Positions 31,821-42,798 of a stretch of 64,000 bases of DNA are shown here, piece by piece. Each line of letters opens with the position of its first letter. Position 1 is the stretch's first letter. This DNA is from Daedaleopsis sinensis (Eukaryota; Basidiomycota; Agaricomycetes; Polyporales; Polyporaceae): assembly GCA_033807695.1 (NCBI GenBank), contig CM066309.1:3162001-3226000 (forward strand), given 5' to 3'. A program made the translations under genes and the position numbers. Below the pieces are notes generated by a model. That model ran no database searches. It saw only the letters and a list, made by a program, of their open reading frames with translations, and was not told the DNA's origin.

Positions 31821-32241
31821 TGTCTCGCTCTTCGAGTGCGCGAAGCTGGAGAGATATCGAGGAGGTCAGTTGTCTCAGCAGCAGTAGGAGTGTGCGAGCT
31901 TATAAGTGGGCCCCTACGGATATTGGCCTTTGTCTGTGTTCCTTGAGGAGTGGCGAACGAGTGTGCCGCCATGTGCCACGGCAACCAAAGAGCTGTATTG
32001 TTCCACTGATCGTCCACACAGTTGCCTGCCACAGTGGCGAACCCCACGACCATCTCCGTTAGTGCTTGTATTCCACCGGGTTGTCTACGCCCTCCTAACG
32101 TGTAGAGTAAACGTTCCTTTTGCTTGAATGAATATGGTAGTAGTACGCGTGCACCGTGGCGGAAGGTAGTTCGCTTGCCAGCGCGCAGCAGGTAAGTCAC
32201 CGAAGTGGTACATAATTGGAATGATAGCCTAAGCGAGTTCT

Positions 32242-33142
32242 TTAGATAGAGGAGGGAAAGTCGAGTTCGTGTACGTCTTCCGACCTTGTAGACGCAGCGC
32301 GAACAGGAACAGTGAAGCGTAGGTCCTTGTGCCCCGGGCGGCGCAACGTGCACACCATCCCATCCCGAAGCACGAACTTCTCCTCACCCGGGACGATGTC
32401 TTTCTGAGCGCACCCCCACGTACGTTCAAGGGAGACTATCCGACTCCCCGGAGTCGAGCCGAGTCGATCCCGGCTCGCCCGCAATTCGAAAGGGAAGGGC
32501 GAGTTGACTGGCTGGCCTGTAAGGGTATGGACAAAGTCCATGCAGAACTCCTGCCTCTCTAGGGCGCCTGGGAAAAGACGAAGAGAGTACGGCGAGTGAG
32601 GAATGGGGCGGACGAGGACGTCGGGATCGTTTGCCGATGGTTTGTACTGTGAATGGGGAATACATTGAGAAGACATCAGGGGCCCCCAGTGAACAGAAAA
32701 GACGTACCCCGGTCACTATCCCTTTGTAGCTCAATGCCTCTTTAGCTGATGCGATGACCTTCTGTACGCTGCCCTGTAACGGCACATGGATAGCAAGCTC
32801 TGCATCCAGCCAGGTGTAGACATCGGCTTCAGGACCGTTGTAGCCGTTCGCTGAGAGGGTTAGGATGTCGAAGTCGTTTCGCGGCTTGAACTGGGGGTAC
32901 TTCTTCAGGATGGATTCCAAGCATATGTCACGGAAGGAGGCCCGGCCGCGGGGTGTAGACGATGACGATGACGAAGACGGAGATGGTTTGGACACGGAGG
33001 GCTGCCTATGAGACGGTCTGGTTGTCTTGTATTTGTCATATGGCAGCTGGCCAAGACGGCGGCCCTGGCGCTGCTCGTTTGAACCAGCTAGGCGGTGGTT
33101 TTTTTGGGACAACGAGCGATGGCACAGAGAGCTCGAGGACAT
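32242..33142 (-). CDS. Hypothetical protein, 279 aa
   Basis: Two exons: 33142-32708 and 32646-32242, joined in phase 0. The first 65 residues are basic and Ser-rich with a run of serines. The rest looks globular (RASFRDICLESILKKYPQ, then DVYTWLDAELAIHVP, then SPYSLRLFPGALERQEFC). I do not recognise a family and see no membrane segment or signal peptide. It lies upstream of, and on the same strand as, the PAH-like gene. The spacing of about 420 bp argues against shared transcription. Confidence 0.6.
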
Positions 33143-33399
33143 GTCTGGGCAGAGGAGAGAGAGGTAAGAAGTCAGCCTGCGAGGTCTGATGGTAAACTTG
33201 AAACCATTTGGTTGACTACGATACCTTTTAAATACTTATCTCGGTCCAGGCGTTCAATTCAGCCGCCAGGCCGAAACTTGATTCTTATTGTCTCCCATTC
33301 GGCCAACCCATGGCCATGGGTCATTGGGTTGCGAATGAAGAGCTGTATTGTTTCAAACGTACACACAATCTAGACATTGCTTCTATCAACCAGCACACA

Positions 33400-34739
33400 C
33401 TATGATGGTGTCACCCTCCAGACCTTGACCGCGCCGTCGTCGCCTGCGGTGGCAAACAGGTCTTCGAAACCCTTGCGCGGACACCAGACTATGCTGTTCA
33501 CGTCGTGCACGTTGTGCGCTTGCGAGATATTTGCTATTAGCTGGTGTGAAAGCGTTTTTCTGCTGGGGTCTTTGGTGCTCGGCCCAACCTACGCGCCCTT
33601 CCAGTCAGATATGTCGACACTCTCACAGTGACGTGCGCACCTTGAGCTCCCACACGTTGATGAGTCCGTCTCCACCAGTACTTGCAAGCCACCCAAGATT
33701 GCTGTCGTCCTCGCTGGCTAGGGGCTTACCGACACCCCAACTGATAGAGTAAACGCTCCTTTCATGACCCTCGAGGACGTGTATGCACTCCCACTTGTGA
33801 TCCTGTACGCGCTCCCAGATCCTGATCGTAGTGTCGTCGGAGGCAGAAGCGAGAAAGCGGCCATCGGGGGAGAACGCGAGCGCCCAGACGGTCGAGGAAT
33901 GACCGGAGAGAGTCTGGAAGCAGTACCAGTCTTCCTGGGGGTCATCTACGTAGAGCTTTATGGTGTCATCGTAGGAGGCAGATGCAAGGATCTACGCTGG
34001 GTAGTGGGTTGAGCACAAACCTCAATGAATGCAGTCAAAACGGATTGCGAACTGACCTCCTCCGTAGGGTGCCACGCAACGCACTTCACATCTTGCGAGT
34101 GCTCCATGAGGACTCCCATGCACTCGAAGTCGTGATCGGGGTGTGCTGGGCACGGGATCGTTGGCACAGGGCACAGGGGCACTGACGGGACAGTCACAGA
34201 GGATACGCACCTTCCCAGACCCACACTGTCTTGTCGCGGCTGCAGCTCGCGAGGAGGTTGCCTGAGGCCGAGTACGCGACGCTCTTGCACTCCGTCTCGT
34301 GGCCTTCCAGCAGGCTCATGCACTCCCACTCGGCAGCTGGGTCGAACGCACTGTCCTCGCCGTCCTCTCCCTCCTCCTGTGCCCAAACCCCAATGTTGGA
34401 GTCGAACGAGGCCGTCGCGAGGGTCTTTCCGGATGGGGACCACGCGATCGCGCGCACGGTTTTCGCGTGCCCAGTCGGGGTGGTCGAGATATGCGAGAAC
34501 TTCAGAGAAGGACCGTCGTGCATATCTGTGTCCGTAGCTTGGCTGTAAGCGTACATACGTACGTTTTTGTCGGCTGAGCAGGAGGCGAGGATGGGTCTGG
34601 TGGGGTTCCATGCGACGTGCCATGCGCGATCTTCATGTCCTGTGTGTGACATTGTTAGCAGCTGTATGTGCTATGCGCAGGGTCACAAACCTTCAAGAGA
34701 TACAACAGGTGTGATTTTGGCTGGATATCCCTGTTGCAT
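33400..34739 (-). CDS. CIA1: Cytosolic iron-sulfur assembly protein CIA1 (WD40 propeller)
   Basis: Five exons: 34739-34691, 34639-34211, 34145-34057, 33991-33641, 33540-33400; 352 aa. About seven WD40 repeats are visible, with ends such as SADKNVRMY, SFDSNIGVW, CSRDKTVWVW, SYDDTIKLY, SDDTTIRIW, GGDGLINVW and GDDGAVKVW. The order and phrases such as WECMSLLEGHE, HSQDVKCVAWHP and SGHSSTVWALAFSPDG are those of the CIA1/CIAO1 family. CIA1 works with CIA2 and MET18/MMS19 in the targeting complex that inserts Fe-S clusters into cytosolic and nuclear proteins. Length fits (yeast Cia1 is about 330 residues). The small first exon MQQGYPAKITPVVSLE leads into repeat 1. Confidence 0.92.
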
Positions 34740-35160
34740 GGTAGGCTAGGGCTGTGAGGATGTTGGGAAAGGGGGAAGACGAAGATGTGAGCTGCGCGAG
34801 TCAGGTTGCGCGATCGCAGATCTCATTCAAACCCTAACCTTGCTCACAGCTTAACTCGCACAGATTCGGAATTACTCGAGTTGTTTTGAACGTCGACTTC
34901 AACCATCCTATTATACTCTGCTCAGCCTCTGCCGGCCGTTGTCCCATTCCCTTCGAAGTGTCACCGAAACCATGTCCATGACCTCCCTTTTCAGATACAA
35001 ATGGCACGTCTATAATAGTCCTCGCAAAAGCTCAGTACTGCGACAAAATTTCTTTGTTTCTCCCATGGCCACCGTCGTAGCAGCTTTGAGCTGAGCTCTT
35101 CCGCTGCCCGCAACACTCAATAAGATATGGCTTTTATTCTCAAAAGCCTGCTCTCTGTCC
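34740..35160. other. Divergent promoter region
   Basis: It lies between CIA1 (-) and the third PAH gene (+). No gene is seen. Confidence 0.45.
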
Positions 35161-35166
35161 TATAAG
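35161..35166 (+). promoter_or_regulatory. TATA box of the 35.3-kb PAH gene
   Basis: TATAAG lies 95-100 bp upstream of the ATG at 35261. Confidence 0.45.
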
Positions 35167-35260
35167 AACTGATGCCCAGCAACATCGTCCGTCATCTTGA
35201 TCTCCTCTGCCACTCGAGCTCCTAGCAGTACTGCGTCGCCCAAGACTCTGACGGCCGGAA

Positions 35261-35816
35261 ATGGACTACCTCAATATCGAATGGCTTGCTGCCGCAGTCA
35301 ACCAGGCTCGCACGAGGCCATACTCGGACACCATACTCGAACAGAAATCTGCTCGGTCAGAAGCCGCTGCTGGTACATTCCCAGTGTTCTCGACGTAGCT
35401 ACGATTCTTCCTGATTCATGAACCTACAGCACTGTCCAAGCACTTCCCACCCTCTCAAGTTCGACATGCACTCCGCTTTATCGAGATGGTCAGGAAGGAA
35501 TTCTCGCGACGTCCTGGCGCGTATGACCAGTTCTTCCAGGCACTCAAGCTGTACGAGAACAACATGTAGGCATGATTCCCTGTCGGTCCCTCGGTTTTCT
35601 TACAGCTAACAATTGAGCAGGCTAGACTTGAAGGATACTATCCTCCGGATCATGCTTCTCTGTTCTGCCTCTCCGCACCTCCTACGAGAGGTCAACACCT
35701 TCCTCCCACGCGGGTGGCGGTTTGAGTTGCTCATGGGTGATGTTGCTGTAGCGCTGATCACTCCCGATGAGCGTATACTCTACCCCTTGGCCACAAGGAC
35801 CTTGCCTCTACCATAG
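35261..35816 (+). CDS. Small protein with one PAH-like domain, copy 3
   Basis: Three exons: 35261-35372, 35430-35565, 35621-35816; 147 aa. Residues about 38-118 follow the PAH pattern: ALRFIEMVRKEFSRRPGAYD, QFFQALKLYENN, then a helix ILRIMLLCSASPHLLREVNTFLP and RGWRFEL. The tail of about 30 residues has beta character. It is the smallest of the three PAH proteins and is nearly only the domain. The second intron cuts the domain between its two halves, at the same place as the intron in copy 1 (after KLYENN, against TRYAAGER), which supports common ancestry. Confidence 0.68.
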
Positions 35817-37232
35817 TATGTATACATCGGGGTATCTGACCGGGCTGGGCGCCGAGCGCTGAGCAGTGGGTTCCATTGTGTTTCGGTCCTACTTTAATTC
35901 ACTTTAATCCAGGAGTATACTCTCGATATATGTCGTTCATGTTCAGATTATATACTGCGTGCACAAACGCGAGGAAACGCAAGTTGTCTCGTTGAAAGTT
36001 CAGATCTTCGAAATACTGGGACCTCGACTATGTCAAGCTCCGAACGGACATAGCGGGAAACGTTTGAGTGGACCTCACCCTGTATGTAGATTCGACCAAG
36101 ATCTTGATCTTCGACAGCCTCAGTCTAGATCTGTTCCTCATCTCGATCGGAGCTTGGGAGTACCCGCTGTTCCTGGAAGTGCTGACCACCCCAGCGCACC
36201 TCGTGCAGGCTGCAGCATCACTCAGCAAGCATCGGCAGCACTTCTTGCTGACTCTGACCTCCTCGGACCCTCATAGTTACCGACACGGCCTGAACGATGG
36301 CAGACGATGGCGTGCGATTCGAATCAAACTTCTGTAGATATATGGCAGGGCAGTATCAGTGATTAGCACATGTACATACCGAGATAATGGCGTCCACAGC
36401 AGCAAAGCCTCTGAGCAGCATTTGCTTTTCCTAGCTACGTAATGATGAGAAGAAATCAACGTTCAACGTTCAACGTTCAACGTTCAACTGTCATCTTTTC
36501 AAATTCTATCTTGGTTAACTACAGAGACTACACCAGAGCGGCCTCCGCAGGGTGTAGAATTCACTGCGTGTTAGCAATATGTAGTTGAGGATGATAGCGT
36601 ATACTTATATGCCCAGTCCACGGACGTGTACGTGCTATGGCCGCTCTGCAAGATCTTCCACAGCTTTTGGCATGGGACTACTGACATCCTCTTGGGCAAA
36701 AAAATACTTACCTGTCGACCAATGTGAATAGGTATTTTCAGACCATTACTACCGTTACATCCAGCCACGGCTACCAGACAATTTACAGCCGGGTTCTTGG
36801 TACGATGGTCGAGGCACTGGCGGTGAGGCTGGGACTGTGGACGAGGGAATGTCCACGATACTGTGTTATAGCCGGGTCAGGATCCAAATGCTGACTGACC
36901 TATCATATTTGATATATTGATTCTTAGTTGATACATTCAGTCAGCAGCAGCCTGAGTAGCTGTAGTGCGGCTGAGGGTGTCGGAGGAGGAAGCTGAGTGT
37001 CCGTGTCGGGACTCGGAAGTCACCGTATGACCATTGCCTTATTGGGTAAGCGATCGTCACTTTGCCGATGCATGTCAACACTTACCCACATCCTCCATCA
37101 AACCTATTTCTCACTGTGACCGACTCATGGCCGAGAGTGTTGAGGCTATCTTTAGTACTTAAGCTGAACTTGCATTCTCTTCCAGTTTACCATCATACCC
37201 TCGCAAACGCACACAGCCCAACTCTCAAGAAC
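35817..37232. other. Intergenic region with a GTTCAAC tandem repeat
   Basis: No gene is supported. At about 36458-36488 the heptamer GTTCAAC is repeated four times (self-complementary core AACGTT). The same words reappear in inverted orientation at 45598-45622. The open frames at 35959-36337 and 36571-36768 show no domain. Confidence 0.5.
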
Positions 37233-38558
37233 ATGACTGCAAATAATGTGAAGAGCGTGATTCGTGAGGTATGTCTCCAATCCAAACAGCAGCGCAACCC
37301 TCCGCATAATACGTAATCAGGTTGCGAAGGATGTCTGCATATTCTCGCGGTAAGCACTCAACCAACTCTTCATAAAGAGCGCCTCGAGCGTAGCGTCAAC
37401 CGTTTAACGATATCCCCTTGTGTAGTCCCTTCTTACGGTTTGGCGTGGTGCCCGTCGGCGGTCGCTCCACGGCTATCAAGCTCAGCAACGGAGATGTCTG
37501 GGTTCTCGCGTCTACACCGCTGGACGACGAGACAAAGGCAAAGCTCGGTCAAATGGGACCCGTGAAGTGAGTTCCAGCTTCGCGTGCGCTCGTACAATCT
37601 ACTGAACGAGGCGCGACAGATGGATCATCGGACCCGATGCGGTGCACCACATCTTCCTTGGTATGTTGCATTGCTGCCCCTTTGCAACCGCCCACCCTGA
37701 CGCAGCGAGTGGTGGCAAATAGGGGACTTTAAGAAGGCGTACCCAGACGCAAAGATCATTGCTGTAGACGAAGGAATCAAGAAGGAGGAAGGGCTTAAAG
37801 CCGATGGCGGTATGCCTAAACTCATACGCATGCTCCCGCAATCAGTCTAACTCCGCGCTCATCCGTGTAGCTTGGGGTGCCGACCCTCCAAACACGAAGT
37901 ATGGGTTTGAAGATGATGTACGTAGATGACTTATTGGAGTATATCGCATGAACACTCACTCTCGCCCATACCCAGATTCAACACTGGTACGAGCGTCGAA
38001 AATGCCAATCCGTCACATCACGTCTAACGCATCTACCAGCTACTTTTCCGGTTTCAAGAACAAAGATGTTGCGTTCTTCCATCCAGCTTCGAAGACGATG
38101 ATCACTGCGGACTTGGTGTTCAATCTCCCAGCCATAGAACAAGTGAGCCGACTGATCCTGCGCATATAGCCTGGTTAATAACACATTCACCCTCATTGCA
38201 GTTCTCCCTGACGGGATCATCTGGCAAGTTCCCTGTGTTTGATAAGTTGAATCCGTACACCTGGGCACACAAGAAATTCGCGCAGGCCATGGGCGTGGAT
38301 AAGGAGTAAGCTGCATAGAGTCGGAAGGCTTTGAGTGATGTACTGAAGGACATTCATCTGCAGAGCAATGAAGCGCGACGTGAAAACAGTTGCAGGATGG
38401 GATTTCAATCGAATCATCCCTTGTCATGGAGTAAGACGCCTCACCTTGAAGTACCCCCGTCTGTACAGATTTCTAACATGATTTGGTATGTGTAGGATGT
38501 CATCGAGGAAGACGGGAAGAAGGCGTGGGCGGAAGCGTACAAGCCATACTTCGAATGA
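37233..38558 (+). CDS. DUF4336 family protein
   Basis: Eleven small exons sum to 242 aa: 37233-37268, 37321-37349, 37426-37566, 37620-37660, 37723-37809, 37871-37917, 37976-37986, 38040-38142, 38202-38305, 38364-38430, 38496-38558. The protein reads GVVPVGGRSTAIKLSNGDVWV, WIIGPDAVHHIFLG, FHPASKTMITADLVFNLP and FNRIIPCHGDVI. These are the conserved stretches of the DUF4336 family, which resembles the metallo-beta-lactamase fold (VHHIF in place of HxHxDH, and HG near the end). The reaction is unknown. Exon 7 is only 11 nt but is required by frame and by the conserved IQHCYFSGF segment. The gene has ten introns in 1.3 kb. Confidence 0.85.
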
Positions 38559-38955
38559 TCGCTTTTAGATGTCTTGCCCCACGAAGCAGTAATATTATTC
38601 CCTCAACCTCGAGGCGCCTATTCGTGTCGTGGTACCCACGCGCAATGTGGTCTCCCTCGGCGAGTTCGAATGACATACCTCTATCATGCTGTTCGACACC
38701 CATGATCTTTGGAGGCTCACTCAGTTCCATGCCGTATCAACAAGGGTGGGCCTCGGCCTCACGACAAACGGTGCCGTTCTTCGAGGATGCTCCGATTCCT
38801 GACCACGGAGCCAGGCGGAGGACAGGTTGTTACAACCTGCTTCGCCGCGCGGTCGTCACGAGGTCAGTCCATCGCGTTATAACACACTGGCCCGCCAGTA
38901 TGCAGCGCATTCCTCTCTGCACTCTCCCTCATATCTGTGCTCACTCCACTTAGAG
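38559..38955. other. Spacer between DUF4336 gene and C2H2-RING gene
   Basis: 3' region of one gene and promoter of the next. The GCTGCGGTA motif of the 5-17 kb cluster was not found here. Confidence 0.45.
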
Positions 38956-41479
38956 ATGGTTGAATGCGCTACTTGCAAGCGAGCACTGAAGAACGAATCT
39001 GCGTTGATTCAGCATTGTAGGGATAAGGGCCATCCTTATCCTGCGCCGGCCTCGACATCGAGTACCGCACCTCCCCCCAAACCAGCCCCGGCGGCCTCAA
39101 GCTCAAAGGGCCCGCACGTCCCGATCGAGTGCACCCGATGCTCTGCGACATTCACCGACAAGCTGTCCTACGACCAACATGTCGCGAGCAAGCATCCCGC
39201 AAAGCCGTACAAGTGCGCGCCGTGCGCATTAGAGTTCTACACTGCGGAGGCGCTCTCTGCCCACTTCAAGCACTTCGCCGTGCATCCCAAGTGCCCGACG
39301 TGCAGCGCCGCGTTTCTTGACCAGACGCAGCTGAACCTGCACAAAGGAGCCCATCCGAAGTGTCCCAAGTGCGACTCCGTGTTGATCAATCGTGTTCAGC
39401 TGGACGAGGTGAGAGGCTTGATTGTTCAGGGACCACGTTCCTAGTATGACTGAGCCCTGTACGATCCGACTAGCATGTGGCGGTCGCTCATCCTGTTTGG
39501 AGATGCGAGCCGTGCGGACGAGAGTACGCTACTGCGGCCGCTCGGAAGAGTCATTTTCAAGACTCCTCAAGCCACCCTATTTGCTTCATTTGTCGGGAGG
39601 GCTTCGAGAATGACGTCGAGGTCGACAGCGTGAGTCTCGTTAGTGTGCGCTCCTTGACAGTACAGTTGATCCCCGTCGTCAGCACCTCGCTCAAGCGCAC
39701 ATCGACGCCAAGTGCCGTCTGTGCAACCGGCAGTTCCGGCACGTCGAAAACCTGCAAAATCACTACCTCACGTCTGCCGTACATCCTCATTGCGCACTGT
39801 GCGAGATTGGGTTCCCAGACGACGAGGCGTGCGAGAGGGTATGCCGCATGCGAAAAGCTTCGCTGCGATCTGATCTCACATATTCTGCAGCATATGACGA
39901 CCAATCATCCGCGACCGCCTCCGAGGACGCCCTCCCCTCTGAGCTACGCGACCCCCTCCCCTGTCCCCTCTCAGATCGAGATCGTGAGTCCAATGTGCTC
40001 GCACACCGTCGGGGTACAGCAGCGTGCTTATCGAGTTGTAGGCCCATGCATTGACGTCGGTACAGGTCGACGCTCCAGCCCATTCGGTGCAATCCTCGCC
40101 GCTTGGGCAGCGTCCTGCCCTGAATGGAGTGTCGTTCACAACCTCCCTCGCTGTGGCAAGAGTCGAGTCTGACGATGATCATGACGTACGCGTTGGTCGT
40201 TCTGTTATTCTCCGCCGCCAGAGTGCTGATGCGCATCTCTAGACCTATCAGACAGTCGAGGCTTCCTCGCACGTTCAGCGAGCGATCTCCGAGCCAACTG
40301 TCCCGACCGCGTCGTCGCTCGGTATGTCGACGTCTCTTAACGTGGACTACACCGCTGATATAGGTTAAGTAGGCTACGGAAGTGTTCATGACCCCGCTGA
40401 TTCTGCTTGGCGTTCTCCGACGCTATCTGAGAGGTCTGTCGAATATTCAAAGTGAGTTCTCCTGTCGCGTTCATACACGGACTCGTCCTTTAACTGCTTT
40501 GTCTTCTAGCATACGCGGTATGCCGAGACACCCGCAGAGCGAATCCACTATCTCGCTGCAGTCCGCACCCTCGTCCATCTCGAGGAGCTCCCCCAGACCA
40601 GAAAGCAGCATCGCATCCTATCCCCCATCTGTACACCTCCCCAGCGAGCCTCCGCATGTCCCAGACAGCTCTGCCAGTGGTATTCCCACCGGACGCTCTA
40701 CCGGGGCAGGCCTGATCAGCCAGAGCATGTCGCCGCGCATCCAGAGCCCGATCAACAGCACCCGCTCGTTCTCGTCGCTGGCGGAGCACCTCGCGCGCAA
40801 CGCCGCCCCAGCCATCCGGCCGAGCCTGAGCAGGCAGCCCACGCCGCGCATCCCGTCGCCCGGGATCTCCATCTCCGAGGTGCACTCGCGCAACGCCGCG
40901 TCCGCCATCCGGCCGAGCCTCAGCAGGCAGCCGACGCCGCGCATCCCTTCGCCCGCGATCTTCATCTCCGTGGCGCACTCGGGCACCGCCGCGCAGTCGG
41001 TGTCCCACGGGACATCCCGCTCGACGTCGTCGTTGCACTCGAGGTCGTTCGACCCGTCTGCGGGCGCTGGGAAGGCGTCGAAGGTCTCGGAGTCGCTCTC
41101 GTCTGACACTGACACGGAGGAGACGGTCCCCGGGAGCACGGTTACCCCGAAGGCCGCGGCGACCTCTATCCCATTCTTGAAGCCCAAGACCGCGTCGAAG
41201 GCGAAGGCGAAGACGACGGCGAAGGCGGGTGGCGTGGCGTGGCACTGCAGGATCTGCAAGCAGGACCCGTGTGCTGTCCCGACCGCGACGATGTGCGGGC
41301 ACATCTTCTGCACCCCGTACGTCCGCTCTCGGTCTCTTCTTCTTTGCATATGCATGGGCTTATGTGCATCTATTCGTGTTGATAGGTGTATCGTGCACGA
41401 GCTGGTGAAGACGGGTACCTGCCCGGTGTGTCGGAAGACCATTCTGCTCAGGTTGAACGTCGAGCCGGACGTGGAGTGA
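38956..41479 (+). CDS. C2H2-like zinc-finger / RING protein, dispersed member
   Basis: Nine exons: 38956-39408, 39474-39629, 39683-39838, 39891-39983, 40066-40185, 40243-40321, 40373-40451, 40510-41316, 41386-41479; 678 aa. The N-terminal 260 residues hold repeated Cys/His modules: CATC...HCRDKGH, CTRC...HVASKH, CAPC...HFKHFAVHPKCPTC, CEPC...HFQDSSSHPICFIC and CRLC...HYLTSAVHPHCALC. Residues about 290-610 are Ser/Pro-rich with two near-identical blocks containing AIRPSLSRQPTPRIPSP. The RING at about 625-663 is CRIC...CGHIFCTPC...CPVC, followed by ILLRL. It is a clear paralogue of the 5-17 kb cluster, with the same exon borders, but in opposite orientation and 22 kb away. An E3 function is inferred from the RING. 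Confidence 0.88.
40801..40959 (+). repeat. Internal duplication of about 75 bp in the C2H2-RING gene
   Basis: Two adjacent segments encode RNAA-AIRPSLSRQPTPRIPSP with few changes (from about 40798 and 40891). It is an in-frame repeat in the disordered linker and could vary in copy number between strains. Confidence 0.75.
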
Positions 41480-41969
41480 GCGGCTGCATAAGTACATGGG
41501 TTCGATAGGTCTCGTTCTGTGTTGGTGCTATGTTGATGGGTGTATGCTTTCCCTCTCGTGAGTACCTCGTTGTCGTCGTGGGCCTTTGTGACCTAGATGA
41601 GCTGACTAGAACCACAGGCTGTTGTCGTGTATGCTATCCTAAGTCCTGTTGCGGTCGACATCTTGTAGCTTTTGTCGAGATTTCTACTGGTATTCCATTG
41701 TTATCTATTTCCTTTGCAATTCATAGTCAAACGACTGCATCCCCCGCGTACACTCCCCGACTCGGTACGTTCTAGGTGTCATGAGTTAAATGCACGTATA
41801 ACTTATGTGGTATCCTCGACTAGTCTTATTCATTCGTCGGCTGCTATCCGCGACGGGCCATCATTACCCCGAGTGATTGTGTAGTATAGAGAGCATTCAC
41901 TTTCGTACACGTAGCTGTCGAATGTCTTTCGAAGACATCAATGCAAAACGAAAGCGACAAAAGAATGTG
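41480..41969. other. 3' spacer, nothing recognised
   Basis: It lies between the end of the C2H2-RING gene and the tRNA gene. AT-rich, no gene. Confidence 0.5.
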
Positions 41970-42056
41970 CTGCCCCAGTGAGGCTCGAACTCACGACCTT
42001 CCGATTGTTGCTATTACGTAACAGTCGGACGCTGTAACCAACTCAGCCATGGGGCA
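41970..42056 (-). tRNA. tRNA-Asn (anticodon GTT), with a 13-nt intron
   Basis: Read on the - strand from 42056, the sequence folds fully. The acceptor stem is TGCCCCA / TGGGGCA with discriminator G, and the D stem is GCTG/CAGC. The anticodon stem TCCGA/TCGGA has loop C-T-GTT-A-A, and the T stem GTGAG/CTCAC has loop TTCGAGC. The anticodon GTT reads Asn codons. Between positions 37 and 38 there is a 13-nt insertion (42006-42018), the standard site of nuclear tRNA introns. Mature length is 74 nt and CCA is not encoded, as expected for a eukaryotic nuclear tRNA. Confidence 0.93.
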
Positions 42057-42206
42057 GATATCTTTACATGGTTTGTGACAGCTATCTTCACATATGGTAA
42101 GGATCGGAATATCGCGGGACACGTGCCAGTCGAAGGAGTCCTTGCGGACTTGTCGAGCGCAAGCCTGTCCTCAACTTTTCGTTTCGTACGCCGGGTCGCG
42201 TTCAGC

Positions 42207-42798
42207 ATGCAGCCATCTCTCATCCGTCGTCAGCTCGGCGGCCTCGTCCCCCCGAAAATTGCCACCCCGACGATTCTTGTGAGTGATTCGTGCCGCGCGG
42301 GCGGGTGTCCTCGGAGGAGTGCCAGCACGTTTGCTCACCTCTGCGCCCTCGCAGTCGTCCGGCACGGGCGGCGGCCTCAGCCCCCTCGTCAACTTCTACT
42401 CCAAGCTGCCCAAGGGCCCTGCGGCGGCGGCGACGTCCGGCGGCATCAAGGCGCGGTACTTCAACGGGAAGAACGCGTCGGCGGCGCCCGTGCTCGCTAC
42501 GATCCTCACCATCTTCGGCATCGGGTACACCATCGACTACCAGAGTGCGTCCTCCTGCCGTCTGTGTGTTGAGAGAGAGGCGTGTTTGCTGACGGGATTT
42601 GCTGCGACTCGCTGTTTCTGGGCTGGCTTGTGCGGGACGGCGAGCAGTGCACTTGAGTGAGTGTTATTTTCGTGTGGGCTCGTGTTACGTGGTGCTGGCG
42701 CCCCGCTGGACGCTGCTGGCAAGGGGTCGTGTTGCGGTGTGTTGCTGACGGCCGGCTGTTTTCGTGTTGCAGAGCACCACAAGAACCACGCCCACTGA
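42207..42798 (+). CDS. ATP17: Mitochondrial ATP synthase subunit f
   Basis: Three exons: 42207-42278, 42355-42544, 42773-42798; 95 aa. The sequence LIRRQLGGLVPPKIATP, GGGLSPLVNFYSKLPKGP, ARYFNGKNAS, then one membrane helix (VLATILTIFGIGYTIDY) and a His-rich end (HHKNHAH) is typical of fungal subunit f of the F1Fo ATP synthase. Subunit f sits in the Fo membrane sector near the dimer interface in the inner mitochondrial membrane. Length fits (yeast Atp17 mature protein is about 95). An earlier in-frame ATG exists but would only add residues before the conserved start. The third exon encodes the last eight residues. Confidence 0.93.

Noticed and set aside
36458..36488. GTTCAAC repeats considered as a CRISPR-like or telomere-like array
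   Set aside because: Only four 7-bp units without spacers, in a eukaryotic genome; a simple tandem repeat.
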